A stretch of DNA of 64,000 bases from Streptomyces bauhiniae (lineage in GTDB: Bacteria; Actinomycetota; Actinomycetes; Streptomycetales; Streptomycetaceae), in NCBI RefSeq assembly GCF_004784475.1, contig NZ_SRRT01000004.1, forward strand, positions 496,001 through 560,000, read 5' to 3'. Shown piece by piece: positions 38,813-47,102 of this stretch. Below the pieces are notes generated by a model. It did not search any database, was not told where the DNA came from, and was given only the letters and a program-made list of their open reading frames with translations. How positions within the stretch are numbered: the stretch's first letter is position 1; every line of letters starts with the position of its first letter. The translations under genes and the position numbers were made by a program.

Positions 38813-39508
38813 TTACGCGGGGATCAGCACGGGCTTCGGGGGGAGGCCGCCGTTGTTGTCGCAGCGGAGTTCTTTGGCCATGGCGAGGGAGAAGGAGTGG
38901 GCGACGGTGGCGTAGGCGTTTTTCAACGCCTTGATGTTGCCCTCGGGTTCCCTCGGCACAGCCCAGTGCTCCACGCCGACCACTAGGTGGGCCCCCTCCG
39001 ACGAGCTGGGCACCTTGTCGCTCCGGCACGCGAAATAGACGTACGCCATGTCCGCCGCCGCCACGGCCTTGTCCCCCATCTTCAGCTCAGTGAACTTCGG
39101 GGCCGAAGGGTCGTCCGTCGGGGCATGGTCGGCCAGCCTCCAAGTGGCTCTGAGCTGGAAATCCGGCGTACCGATGGGCGTGAAGATGCGACAGATATTC
39201 TTGGTCGTGGTGGCGATCGGGGACGACGCGATCAGATCCGCCGCGGCCTGTGCGGTGGTTGCCCTCTCTTCCGACGCCTCGAAGCGCGACGACCCCGTGA
39301 TCACCTTCAGCGCCTTGGACGCGTCTGCGGACACGGCATCGCCGCCGCAGAGTTGTGTCCCCGCAACGACCTTGTAGTCCTTAGGAGTTTTACTCCCCTC
39401 CTCGTCCCCTCCACACCCCGTGGCCCCGAGAAGCAACGAGCCGGCCAAGGCAGCGGAGAGCAGCCCCCCACGTGCCGACCTAAGACTGGTCACTGTTCGC
39501 ACCTTCAT
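38813..39508 (-). CDS. Putative lipoprotein linked to WXG100-like genes
   Basis: A protein of 231 aa. Signal peptide with basic start (MKVRTVTSLRSARGG), hydrophobic core and lipobox LLGATGC (cleavage before Cys32), so it is probably lipid-anchored outside the membrane. The mature part has four more Cys residues and no recognised domain. The start codon overlaps the preceding stop by one base (TGATG), so it is co-translated with the 783-aa protein. It converges with the UvrB-like gene, 5 bp apart. Confidence 0.88.
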   Translation of the reverse strand: MKVRTVTSLRSARGGLLSAALAGSLLLGATGCGGDEEGSKTPKDYKVVAGTQLCGGDAVSADASKALKVITGSSRFEASEERATTAQAAADLIASSPIATTTKNICRIFTPIGTPDFQLRATWRLADHAPTDDPSAPKFTELKMGDKAVAAADMAYVYFACRSDKVPSSSEGAHLVVGVEHWAVPREPEGNIKALKNAYATVAHSFSLAMAKELRCDNNGGLPPKPVLIPA

Positions 39509-41859
39509 CAGCCGGTCTCCGGGTCGTTGCCCTGCTGACGTGCCCGGTCATTGCCGACCCCGTAGCCGAGCAGCATCGATTCGCGCAGGTCCTGCGCGAA
39601 CACGTCATTGTCGCGGTCCACGCCGTTCCTAAGCATGAAACCTTCCATCGGGGCCTCGGCCATGCTCTCACCGGCGGAGTAGATCTTGGTCTTCTCGGTC
39701 CGCGAGAGGTCCTCCAGCTTCTCCTTGTGCTCGTCCACCGAGTTGTCCGCGACGTCGCCGACGACCTGCCCGATGACCTGCTCGGCAGCCCCGCTCGCGG
39801 TATCGGTCGCCAGCGGAATGAGCACCGCGGCCGCGCCCACCGCAGCGGTCGCGGGCAGGAAGGCAACCCCCGCCGCGAGGCCCGCCGTGGCTCCGAATTC
39901 GACCCAGCCCGCCCGCTTGGCGACCGCCTTCTCGTAGTCCTCGTGGGTCTTGAGGTTGGTCGCCTCGACCTGGTCGGCGCGGGACTGGTCGAGCATGCCC
40001 TGCACCTCGGCGCCCGTACGGACGGTCGCCCGGGCGGCACCCTCGCTGATCTTCCCGTCCGCGCCCACCGTCTCTTCGAGCGCGCTGCGGGTATAGACCT
40101 GCTCGGCGGCGGAGACAGTCGCGTAGGCGTCCGGATGCTGACCCAGCGTGCTGAGGAAGCCCCGTACGACGCTCCGCCCGTTCCCGTCCACCGTGTCGCC
40201 GAAGTCGAGATGCCCCTCGGGATTCTTGCCCGGCGCGAACACGCTGTCCGGATCGTTCTTGTCCAGCGCCCAGTTGATGTCGTCGATGTAGCCGGCGCCC
40301 ATGGTGCCCAGGCTGTCGGCCATCGCCTCGTGGTGCTTCTTGAGCAGCTCCGGGTCGGAGGCGTACTTCTCCATGACCTTCTGCATGATCGCGGCGTTGT
40401 CCGCGTCCCGCACCACGTGGGTGTCGGGGTGCCCGGCCGGGTAGCCGAGGGTCGCCGCCTCCAGGGCGTGGCCGAGGGCGTCGGGCATCTGGTCGAGCGA
40501 CGCCTTGTGCTCGTCCGGGTCGGTCGAGTTGACGTCGGGGAAGGACTCCCACTTCTCGTTGCTGAAGAAGTCGAGGTAGTTGTCGATCGCCTGGCCGTCC
40601 TTGTCCTTCCCGAGGTTGGCCGTGGCACCGTGGTCGACCGTGCCGTCCTGGTTGTACGCGGTCGGCGGGTCGGCGAAGAAGTGCTTCGCCGCGTCAGGGC
40701 TGTTGCCGAGGGCTTCGAGCATGGCGGTGGCCGGGTCGTAACCGGCTCCGTTCACGCCGGAGGGGTTGAACGGGTTCTTCAACCAGCCGTTCACCTGCTT
40801 GTTCTCGGCGAACATGGACGGGTCCTCGGCATGCAGTTGCGCCACGTGTTCGGCGATCGGGTTGAGGAACTTGGCGTCGTAGTTCCCGTTCCGCATGATC
40901 CCGCCGAGGAGCTGGTAGCCGAACGGGCCGCCGTAGTCGTGCTTGGCCAGCGGAATGCGCTCTGTCCCCAACTTACGTAGCTCCGGACCCCACTTGTCGG
41001 TGAATTCCTTGTCGTGGGAGGCGGTCGCCAGGTTGAGACCGAGGTTCTTCTGAAGCTCCTGGACGTCCTTGAGCCGCTCCGGGTCGACCTTGCTGTAGTC
41101 GTACGTGTCCGTGGACAACTGGCCGAAGAACGCGAGCGACTTCTCGGGGCCGAGGTTCCCGTAGAAGTCCTTGGCGAACTCCGCCGACGAACTGTTGTCC
41201 TTCAACAGCTCGTTGAGCTGCTGGAGTTCGGCGTGCGTGAGGTCCCGGCCCTTGGCCGCGAGAGCGGCGGCGCGGGCGGCCTCCTCCTGGTCCAGCTTGG
41301 TGTACGTGGGGGCGCTGAAGTCCTTGCGGTCGGTGACGTTGGCTTCGAGGGCGTTCTTGAGGGCGACGTCGGTGTCGTTGCAGTTGTCGACGATGAGGTC
41401 GATCCGCTTCTGCCACGACTCGATGCTCTGCTTCTCCTTCTGGAGCAGCCCGCTGTAGTCGGGGTCGTGCCGCGCGGCGGGGATCTCGGAAATCGGGTGC
41501 CGGGCCGTGACCTTGCCCTTGCCGTCCACGCGGATGCCGGCCGCGGGGCCCTCATGGTCCCGGATGCTGACCAGGTCGTCATGGGCCTGCTTGATGGCCG
41601 TGTAACCGTCTTCGAGGATCAGCTTCACACCCTTGGCCTCGGCCGCGGCGTCCGCGAACTCCTTGACGGTCTTGCCGATGAACGCCCTGGTGACGCCCGC
41701 GTTGACGCCTTCCCAGTCCGCCTTGTCCGCTTTCGTCTTCATCCCGTCGGCGGCGTCCGTGGCGAGCTTGTCCAGCTTCCCCGCCATCTCCGACCAGTCG
41801 TCGGCCGCGGCCTTCAGCTTCCCCAGCGGGGCGTCGATGATGTCCTCGTACTTCAGCAT
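39508..41859 (-). CDS. Large WXG100-like helical protein (DUF6571-type)
   Basis: A protein of 783 aa. The N-terminal 100 residues resemble an ESAT-6/WXG100 hairpin: KLKAAADDWSEMAGKLDKLA, then ADWEGVNAGVTRAF with a W-E-G turn. The middle is charged and helical. Near 655-695 is a hydrophobic Ala/Gly segment (AGVAFLPATAAVGAAAVLIP). The C-terminus lacks a recognisable toxin motif. Similar large Streptomyces proteins are annotated DUF6571. They accompany a small WXG-like partner and are suspected type VII-type secretion substrates or cell-surface proteins. No ESX machinery gene is in the window. Confidence 0.88.
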   Translation of the reverse strand: MLKYEDIIDAPLGKLKAAADDWSEMAGKLDKLATDAADGMKTKADKADWEGVNAGVTRAFIGKTVKEFADAAAEAKGVKLILEDGYTAIKQAHDDLVSIRDHEGPAAGIRVDGKGKVTARHPISEIPAARHDPDYSGLLQKEKQSIESWQKRIDLIVDNCNDTDVALKNALEANVTDRKDFSAPTYTKLDQEEAARAAALAAKGRDLTHAELQQLNELLKDNSSSAEFAKDFYGNLGPEKSLAFFGQLSTDTYDYSKVDPERLKDVQELQKNLGLNLATASHDKEFTDKWGPELRKLGTERIPLAKHDYGGPFGYQLLGGIMRNGNYDAKFLNPIAEHVAQLHAEDPSMFAENKQVNGWLKNPFNPSGVNGAGYDPATAMLEALGNSPDAAKHFFADPPTAYNQDGTVDHGATANLGKDKDGQAIDNYLDFFSNEKWESFPDVNSTDPDEHKASLDQMPDALGHALEAATLGYPAGHPDTHVVRDADNAAIMQKVMEKYASDPELLKKHHEAMADSLGTMGAGYIDDINWALDKNDPDSVFAPGKNPEGHLDFGDTVDGNGRSVVRGFLSTLGQHPDAYATVSAAEQVYTRSALEETVGADGKISEGAARATVRTGAEVQGMLDQSRADQVEATNLKTHEDYEKAVAKRAGWVEFGATAGLAAGVAFLPATAAVGAAAVLIPLATDTASGAAEQVIGQVVGDVADNSVDEHKEKLEDLSRTEKTKIYSAGESMAEAPMEGFMLRNGVDRDNDVFAQDLRESMLLGYGVGNDRARQQGNDPETG

Positions 41860-41879
41860 GCAGCGCGCTCCCCCGAGCC

Positions 41880-42302
41880 CTATTTCATGTAGTCCGTGAG
41901 CGCGGAGATCTGCGCCAGATCTCCCACGATCTTCACTTCGTCCTTGGCGTGCCGCGCCTTGCTGTAATCGAGGTGATTCGAGATCTGCGCGCAGGCGTCC
42001 AGCAGCGTCCGCAAATGCGTCTGCCAGAAGTCGTGCACCTTCAACACGGCTGAGCCGCTTGCGAAGTTCCCGTTGGTCAACGCCGTCGCGGCGTCAAATG
42101 TGGACGAGCGAGCGATGTCACCCTCTTTCCCCATCCGGCCCAACAGGTCATACGCGTCATTGCCGATGGCGCCGAGGTCGTCCCGATTGACCACCAACTC
42201 GTACCCGCTCCCGCCGCCCTCGGCCGGAACGCTGTTGATCCGCACGGCACTTCGCTCGGACGCCGCCGCCCGCATCGCTGCCCACTCCTGCTCGAACGCC
42301 AT
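41880..42302 (-). CDS. Small WXG100/EsxA-like partner protein
   Basis: A protein of 140 aa. ATG 42302 is chosen because GGGGGAAG lies just upstream; a TTG four codons earlier is possible. Helical, with FWQTHLRTLLDACAQISNHL near the C-terminus and a middle segment LGAIGNDAYDLLGRMGKEGD. It precedes the 783-aa WXG-like gene by 20 bp and probably forms a heterodimer with it, as EsxA/EsxB-type pairs do. Confidence 0.85.
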   Translation of the reverse strand: MAFEQEWAAMRAAASERSAVRINSVPAEGGGSGYELVVNRDDLGAIGNDAYDLLGRMGKEGDIARSSTFDAATALTNGNFASGSAVLKVHDFWQTHLRTLLDACAQISNHLDYSKARHAKDEVKIVGDLAQISALTDYMK

Positions 42303-42453
42303 CGCTTCCCCCAAGTCCCTCCGGGCCCGGCGCCCACCCTATCCACGGTGCGGGCGGCCCGCTCAAGTCCCTCGTACGGTGACCTCGTTCGGCGACGGGA
42401 CGAGGCACGGCGGCCGCGTACGCGTGCGACGCCGTGCCTCATCGGTTGCCGGG

Positions 42454-43032
42454 TCAGGACGGAGGCTGGAGTACCGAGTCCACGACGTAAATGGTGGCGT
42501 TCGCGGCCTTGATGTTGCCGCAGACGATGTTCGCCTTGCCATTGACCTTGAAGTCGCTGCCCGAGCCGGACGTGGTCAGCTTGCCGCCCTCCACCGTGGT
42601 GAAGGACCCGTCGGACAACTGGTCCGGCGTGATCTTCTGGTCCACCACGTGGTAGGTCAGCACCTTCTTCAGTTGACCTTCGTCGCTGAGGAGGGAGGAG
42701 AGCTGGGACGCGCTCACCTTCTTGAAGGCGTCGTTGTCGGGCGCGAAGACGGTGACGTCCGACTTGTCGTTCAGGGTGTCCGTGAGATGCGCCCGGACCG
42801 CCGCCGAGACGAGCTGGCTCAGTTGCGGGTACGCGGCCGCGGCGTCCACGACCTTGTCCTTGGCCGTGTCGGCCTTCTGGGAGAGCGCCGAGCAGCCCGA
42901 ACCGAAGGTCCCCGTGGGGCTGGGTGACGGTTCCTGTGCGCTGCTCGGGGAGGTGAGCGCACCGAGCGCGAGCGGGATGGCGGCCAGCGCCGCGCCGGTG
43001 AACCTGACCGTGTGCGTGTGGATGAGCCTCAT
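42454..43032 (-). CDS. Secreted fasciclin (FAS1) domain protein
   Basis: A protein of 192 aa; ATG 43032. Sec signal peptide about 1-32 (core FTGAALAAIPLALGALTSPS), a Ser/Pro linker, then one FAS1 domain: SDVTVFAPDNDAFKKV (H1 box), LLSDEGQLKKVLTYHVV and NATIYVVDSVLQP (H2 box). It is an extracellular adhesion-type protein similar to mycobacterial MPT70/MPT83. It appears monocistronic. Confidence 0.92.
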   Translation of the reverse strand: MRLIHTHTVRFTGAALAAIPLALGALTSPSSAQEPSPSPTGTFGSGCSALSQKADTAKDKVVDAAAAYPQLSQLVSAAVRAHLTDTLNDKSDVTVFAPDNDAFKKVSASQLSSLLSDEGQLKKVLTYHVVDQKITPDQLSDGSFTTVEGGKLTTSGSGSDFKVNGKANIVCGNIKAANATIYVVDSVLQPPS

Positions 43033-43203
43033 CGCAACTCCCTCCCACGGAGGTGTGAGCGCCGCGAAGGCGGCTTGCCGTTGCTGGGCGGTGGGGGGCC
43101 TGCACGGCCACACCCCGGGCAGCTCCGCCCGGGTCCCCGGCAAGGATAGGCAGCGCGGGTCGGGGAGCGCATCTCGAGCGCCTCTGCCCTTACGGCAGGC
43201 CCT

Positions 43204-43698
43204 TCACGACAGGTCTTTGCGCATCACCGTGCAGATCGTTTCGTGGCGACGCGTCGTTCCGTCGGGAGCCTGCTCGTCCCACGCCTCGGGCCGACGGTCG
43301 TGGACGAGGTAGCCGAGGCGTTCGTAGAGGGCGCGGGCACGCGGGTTGTCGTCCTCGACGCTCAGTTGCGCGTAGCGCAGCCCGCGGTCCTTGATGCGCC
43401 GTTCCGCGGCCGAGACGAGAACGGTGCCGATACCGCAGGACTGCAGCGCGGGATGGACGGCCAGTTGCCACAGCGTGCCCACGCCGTGCTCGACCAGGTA
43501 GTCGACGCCGCCCTTGGCGATCGGAATGTCATTGCGCGCGCAGACGGCCAGATAATCGACTTCGCCGGCCCGCACCCGCTCCAACTGCCGTGCCATGCTG
43601 ACGAGATGGAGCGGAGTACCCGCCCAGCCGCACGACGCCAGATCCTCGTACGTCAACTCCCGTACGCTCAGGCTCAACACCACATCGATCACCCGCAT
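43204..43698 (-). CDS. GNAT family N-acetyltransferase
   Basis: A protein of 164 aa from ATG 43698; a GTG four codons upstream is an alternative. The acetyl-CoA loop is QSCGIGTVLVSAAERR, preceded by LWQLAVHPALQ and followed by LSVEDDNPRARALYERLGY, the standard GNAT motifs A and B. The substrate is not evident. Divergent from a second GNAT gene about 100 bp away. Confidence 0.92.
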   Translation of the reverse strand: MRVIDVVLSLSVRELTYEDLASCGWAGTPLHLVSMARQLERVRAGEVDYLAVCARNDIPIAKGGVDYLVEHGVGTLWQLAVHPALQSCGIGTVLVSAAERRIKDRGLRYAQLSVEDDNPRARALYERLGYLVHDRRPEAWDEQAPDGTTRRHETICTVMRKDLS

Positions 43699-43805
43699 CG
43701 CCTCCGGCACGCAAGCATCCGCCTCGGCGGAACCTGGAGCAACCGGAATTCCCTTGCCCGTACCTGAAGACTGGATCAGCCGGGCACGCCAGCGGAAGGG
43801 CGTTC

Positions 43806-44324
43806 ATGCCGAATACACCGGAGGGCGGGATCAAGGGCGAGATGACCGTCCTCATCCCCGCCACCGAGGAGCATCTGCCGCTGCTCGCCGACTGGTTCTC
43901 CGACCCCGAGTTCGTCCGCCACTGGGGCGGCCGGCCGCTCACCCGCGAGGAAGTCTCCGCGAAGTACGTCGGCCGGCGCCGGCCGGCGGTCGTGTCCCTG
44001 CTGGTCCTCAGGGCCGCCGCCGCCGTGGGGTACGCCCAGTACGTCCCCACCGGCCCCCGCGAAGGGGGCATCGACCTGGTCCTCAACCCGCACGCCCAGG
44101 GCCAGGGCCTCGGCCCCGACGCCGCACGCGCCCTGCTCCGACACCTCCACACCGTCCTGGGATGGGACCGGGTGACCGTCGACCCCGAGACGTCCAACCT
44201 CCGGGCCGTCAGGGCATGGCACAAGGCGGGATTCCGCCTGGTCGGCACGCAAGGAAGCCGTCTGCTGATGGAGTACCGGCCGCCTCCGGCTGCCATGGCG
44301 GAACCTGTTCCGGCCCGTGGCTGA
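43806..44324 (+). CDS. GNAT acetyltransferase, AAC(6')/RimJ-like
   Basis: A protein of 172 aa. MTVLIPATEEHLPLLADWFS, the CoA-binding QGQGLGPDAARALLRHL and VTVDPETSNLRAVRAWHKAG match the acetyltransferase_8/aminoglycoside 6'-acetyltransferase-like group, which also includes protein and lysine N-acyltransferases. Aminoglycoside resistance is possible but unproven. The start ATG 43806 was taken; MTVLIP at codon 13 is a possible internal start. Confidence 0.88.
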   Translation: MPNTPEGGIKGEMTVLIPATEEHLPLLADWFSDPEFVRHWGGRPLTREEVSAKYVGRRRPAVVSLLVLRAAAAVGYAQYVPTGPREGGIDLVLNPHAQGQGLGPDAARALLRHLHTVLGWDRVTVDPETSNLRAVRAWHKAGFRLVGTQGSRLLMEYRPPPAAMAEPVPARG

Positions 44325-44467
44325 TCGCCCGTACCTCCTGCCACGGCGGTTACCCGCATCGAGCGCTTCATCGTCTGGCGCAGCGGCCGAGTGAAATAGT
44401 GCCCGCTTCGGACCAGTCGCCGGGCAGTCGGTCGATCCGCCCCGCCTCCTCCGCCAAACTTCGCCCC

Positions 44468-45355
44468 ATGACCACGCACACCGCCTCGACCAGCCCCTTC
44501 GACCTGTCCGGCCGCGTGGCGGTGGTGACCGGAGCCGCTCGGGGTATCGGCCGGTCCGCCGCAATCGCGCTCGCGGCCGCCGGTGCGGACGTCGCGGGGC
44601 TCGACATCGTCGCCGAGGTGAGCCCGCGGATGGACTTCGCGCCGGCCGAACCGGCGGACTTGGAGGAAACGGGCCGGGCCGTGCGTGCGCAAGGTAGGAA
44701 ATGGCTGTCGCTCCAGGCCGACATCCGCGATATCTCCGCTCTACGGACGGCAGCGGAAAGGGTCGTCCAGGAGTGGGGCGGTATCGACGTGGTACTCGCC
44801 AACGCCGGAATCCAGGCATTCAAGCCACTGCTGGAGATGGACGACGCCGACTGGTTCGACCAGATCGACAACAACCTCACCGGAACAGCGAACACCCTGC
44901 GAGCCTTCGGCCCCCACCTGGTCACTCGAGGCGGAGGCCGGCTCATCGTCACGTCGTCCACCCAGGGCCAGCACGGCACGAAGTGGGGCGCCTCCTACTC
45001 GGCGTCCAAGTGGGGCATCATCGGGCTGATGAAGTCCGCGGCCCTCGACCTCGGCCAGTACGGCATCACCGTCAACGCCATCGTGCCGGGCCTGATCGAC
45101 ACAGCCCTGACCCGCCACGAAGACCGCTACGCCCAAGCCATCGCGGACGGCGGCAGCACCCCCAGCGGCGAGGTCTCAAAGGACGAGGAAACGGCCGCAA
45201 CCTCCCTGGCCGCCAAACTCCCCCTCGGCGTCCCATGGATCGCCCCGGACGACGTAGCCCCAGCCGTCGTCTACCTCGCCTCCGACGCCGCCCGCATGGT
45301 GTCCGGCACGGCTCTGTCGATCACCGGGGGCGACAGCGCACGCGTCACGGCGTGA
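44468..45355 (+). CDS. SDR family oxidoreductase (mycofactocin-type subgroup)
   Basis: A protein of 295 aa. TGAARGIGRSAAIALA, LANAGIQ, VTSSTQG and YSASKWG define a classical SDR. An insert after the first strand pair (EVSPRMDFAPAEPADLEETG) and the long loop before the C-terminus resemble mycofactocin-coupled SDRs. Mycofactocin genes are not in view. The substrate is unknown. Confidence 0.9.
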   Translation: MTTHTASTSPFDLSGRVAVVTGAARGIGRSAAIALAAAGADVAGLDIVAEVSPRMDFAPAEPADLEETGRAVRAQGRKWLSLQADIRDISALRTAAERVVQEWGGIDVVLANAGIQAFKPLLEMDDADWFDQIDNNLTGTANTLRAFGPHLVTRGGGRLIVTSSTQGQHGTKWGASYSASKWGIIGLMKSAALDLGQYGITVNAIVPGLIDTALTRHEDRYAQAIADGGSTPSGEVSKDEETAATSLAAKLPLGVPWIAPDDVAPAVVYLASDAARMVSGTALSITGGDSARVTA

Positions 45356-45415
45356 ACCCTGAATCGCGACACACTCAAGAAGGACTGCTCCAACAAGGAG
45401 CTGAGAAGGAGCACA

Positions 45416-45598
45416 TCACCCCTGCCCCTTCCTCTTGCTGATCAGACTCACAGGCACGCAAAGCGCTCCCCCCACAATAAGCAGCCACCCAAATACGCCC
45501 GCCGGACCCCCGGAGGAAATGACCAGGAGAACTGCGCCACAAAGGAGAGCCAGCATGCCGAAGAGTAGGGTCTGACGCCCTCTTCCCGGTTGGATCAT
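45416..45598 (-). CDS. Small two-helix membrane protein
   Basis: A protein of 60 aa. ATG 45598 has GGAGG six bases upstream. Two hydrophobic helices (LLFGMLALLCGAVLLVIS and VFGWLLIVGGALCVPVSLIS) end in a basic tail KRKGQG. The function is unknown; the ribosome site and membrane pattern support it as a real gene. Confidence 0.75.
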   Translation of the reverse strand: MIQPGRGRQTLLFGMLALLCGAVLLVISSGGPAGVFGWLLIVGGALCVPVSLISKRKGQG

Positions 45599-45681
45599 CT
45601 CATTCCTCCCTGTCCGGAACCGCAGGCGCGAGAAACCCCAGCCGAAGCCACGACGCTCCGCGTCGTTCGCCGCCAGGCGCC

Positions 45682-47001
45682 CTACTTCACCGGCTCCAGA
45701 ATCGCCACGCACTCCACATGGTGAGTCATCGGAAACAGATCAAAAGCCCGCAACGTCCGCACCCGATACCCCCCCTCCCGGAAGTACCCCAAATCCCGAG
45801 CCAACGCAGCCGGATCGCAAGCCACATAAGCGATCCGGCGCGCCCCCAGCGACGTCAGGTGCTCCACCGTCTTGCGGCCGGCCCCCGCGCGAGGCGGGTC
45901 GAGGACGATGAGGTCGACCTCGGTGATGCCGGTGCGGGGGAGGACGGACTCCACCTTGCCCTGCTCCACCCGCACACGGGGAAAGCCCGCCAGGTTGTGC
46001 CGCGCGTCCTCCACCGCCCGCTTGCCGGACTCGATGCCGAGGACCGCGCCGGTCTCGCCGAGGCGGTCGGCGAGGGCGCCGGCGAACAGGCCGGCGCCGC
46101 AGTAGAGGTCCAGGGCCATCTCGCCCTTGCGCGGGAGGAGGCCCTGCATGACGGCCGTCACCAGGGTGTCCGCCGCCTTCGGGTGGACCTGCCAGAAGCC
46201 GCCGCTGCCGACGCGGTACGTGCGGCCGTCGGCGCGCTCGCGGACGAAGGCGCGGCCGTGGACTCGGTGGACGCCGCCGTCCTTCTCGTCGACGCGCATC
46301 ACGGACGCGGGCCGGTCCAGCTCGACGAGCGGCAGCCGGGCGCCGGGGCGGGGCTCCAGGATGACCATGCGGTCCTGCGAGCCCGTCGCGGCGATCGCGT
46401 CGACGGAGGCCATGCCCGCCCAGTCCCGGTCCTCGATGCCCAGCTCGCTGACGCCCTCAGCGGCGATCATGCAGTGATCGATCGGCTCGACCTCGTGCGA
46501 GCGGTGACGGCGCAGGCCGGCGTTGCCGTCCACGTCGACCGCGTACTGCATGCGCGTGCGCCACTGCGGCACCTGGCCCGCGGGCAGCTTGTCGCCCTCG
46601 GCCGGCATGACCGTGCCGTCCCAGCCGGCCTCCTCCGGGGTGAGGCCCGCGAGCCGCTGGAGCTGCTCCGCGATGACCTCGCCCTTCAGGCGCCGCTGCG
46701 CGCCCGGCTTCGCGTGCTGCCAGTCGCAGCCGCCGCACTTGCCGGGGCCGGCGAACGGGCACGGCGCCTCGACGCGGTCCTTGGACGCGTCCAGGATCTC
46801 CACCGCGTCGGCCCGCAGGAAGCGCGCGCCCTCCTCGCCCTCGGTCACCCGCGCCACGACCCGCTCCCCCGGCAGCGTGTGCCGGACGAACAGCACCTGG
46901 CCCTCGGCGGTACGGGCGATGCAGTGACCGCCGTGGGCGACGGGGCCGACCTCGACCTCGTACTCCTCGCCCACCAGAGACTGCTTCTGTTCTGCCTGCA
47001 T
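45682..47001 (-). CDS. TrmA/RlmD-family RNA (uracil-5)-methyltransferase
   Basis: A protein of 439 aa; ATG 47001. An N-terminal TRAM/OB domain (VGPVAHGGHCIAR, VRHTLPGERV) is followed by cysteine ligands for a [4Fe-4S] cluster in CPFAGPGKCGGCDWQHA. Then come the Rossmann SAM site LDLYCGAGLFAGAL, VLDPPRAG and the nucleophile Cys in YVACDPAALARD. It methylates uridine C5 in tRNA or 23S rRNA. It corresponds by position and type to M. tuberculosis Rv2689c. Confidence 0.93.
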   Translation of the reverse strand: MQAEQKQSLVGEEYEVEVGPVAHGGHCIARTAEGQVLFVRHTLPGERVVARVTEGEEGARFLRADAVEILDASKDRVEAPCPFAGPGKCGGCDWQHAKPGAQRRLKGEVIAEQLQRLAGLTPEEAGWDGTVMPAEGDKLPAGQVPQWRTRMQYAVDVDGNAGLRRHRSHEVEPIDHCMIAAEGVSELGIEDRDWAGMASVDAIAATGSQDRMVILEPRPGARLPLVELDRPASVMRVDEKDGGVHRVHGRAFVRERADGRTYRVGSGGFWQVHPKAADTLVTAVMQGLLPRKGEMALDLYCGAGLFAGALADRLGETGAVLGIESGKRAVEDARHNLAGFPRVRVEQGKVESVLPRTGITEVDLIVLDPPRAGAGRKTVEHLTSLGARRIAYVACDPAALARDLGYFREGGYRVRTLRAFDLFPMTHHVECVAILEPVK

Positions 47002-47102
47002 GGTGGGGTGACTCCAAGATCGGGGAGGAAGGGGCGGCGGCCACGGAAAGGCCCGCGCGGACAACAGCCGACCAGTCTACGGGGTCCCGCGCACCCCTTC
47101 TC

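Noticed and set aside
43806..44324. Aminoglycoside 6'-acetyltransferase resistance gene
   Set aside because: The GNAT fold is clear, but the group also contains protein and lysine acyltransferases and no resistance context is present, so the specific call was not made.
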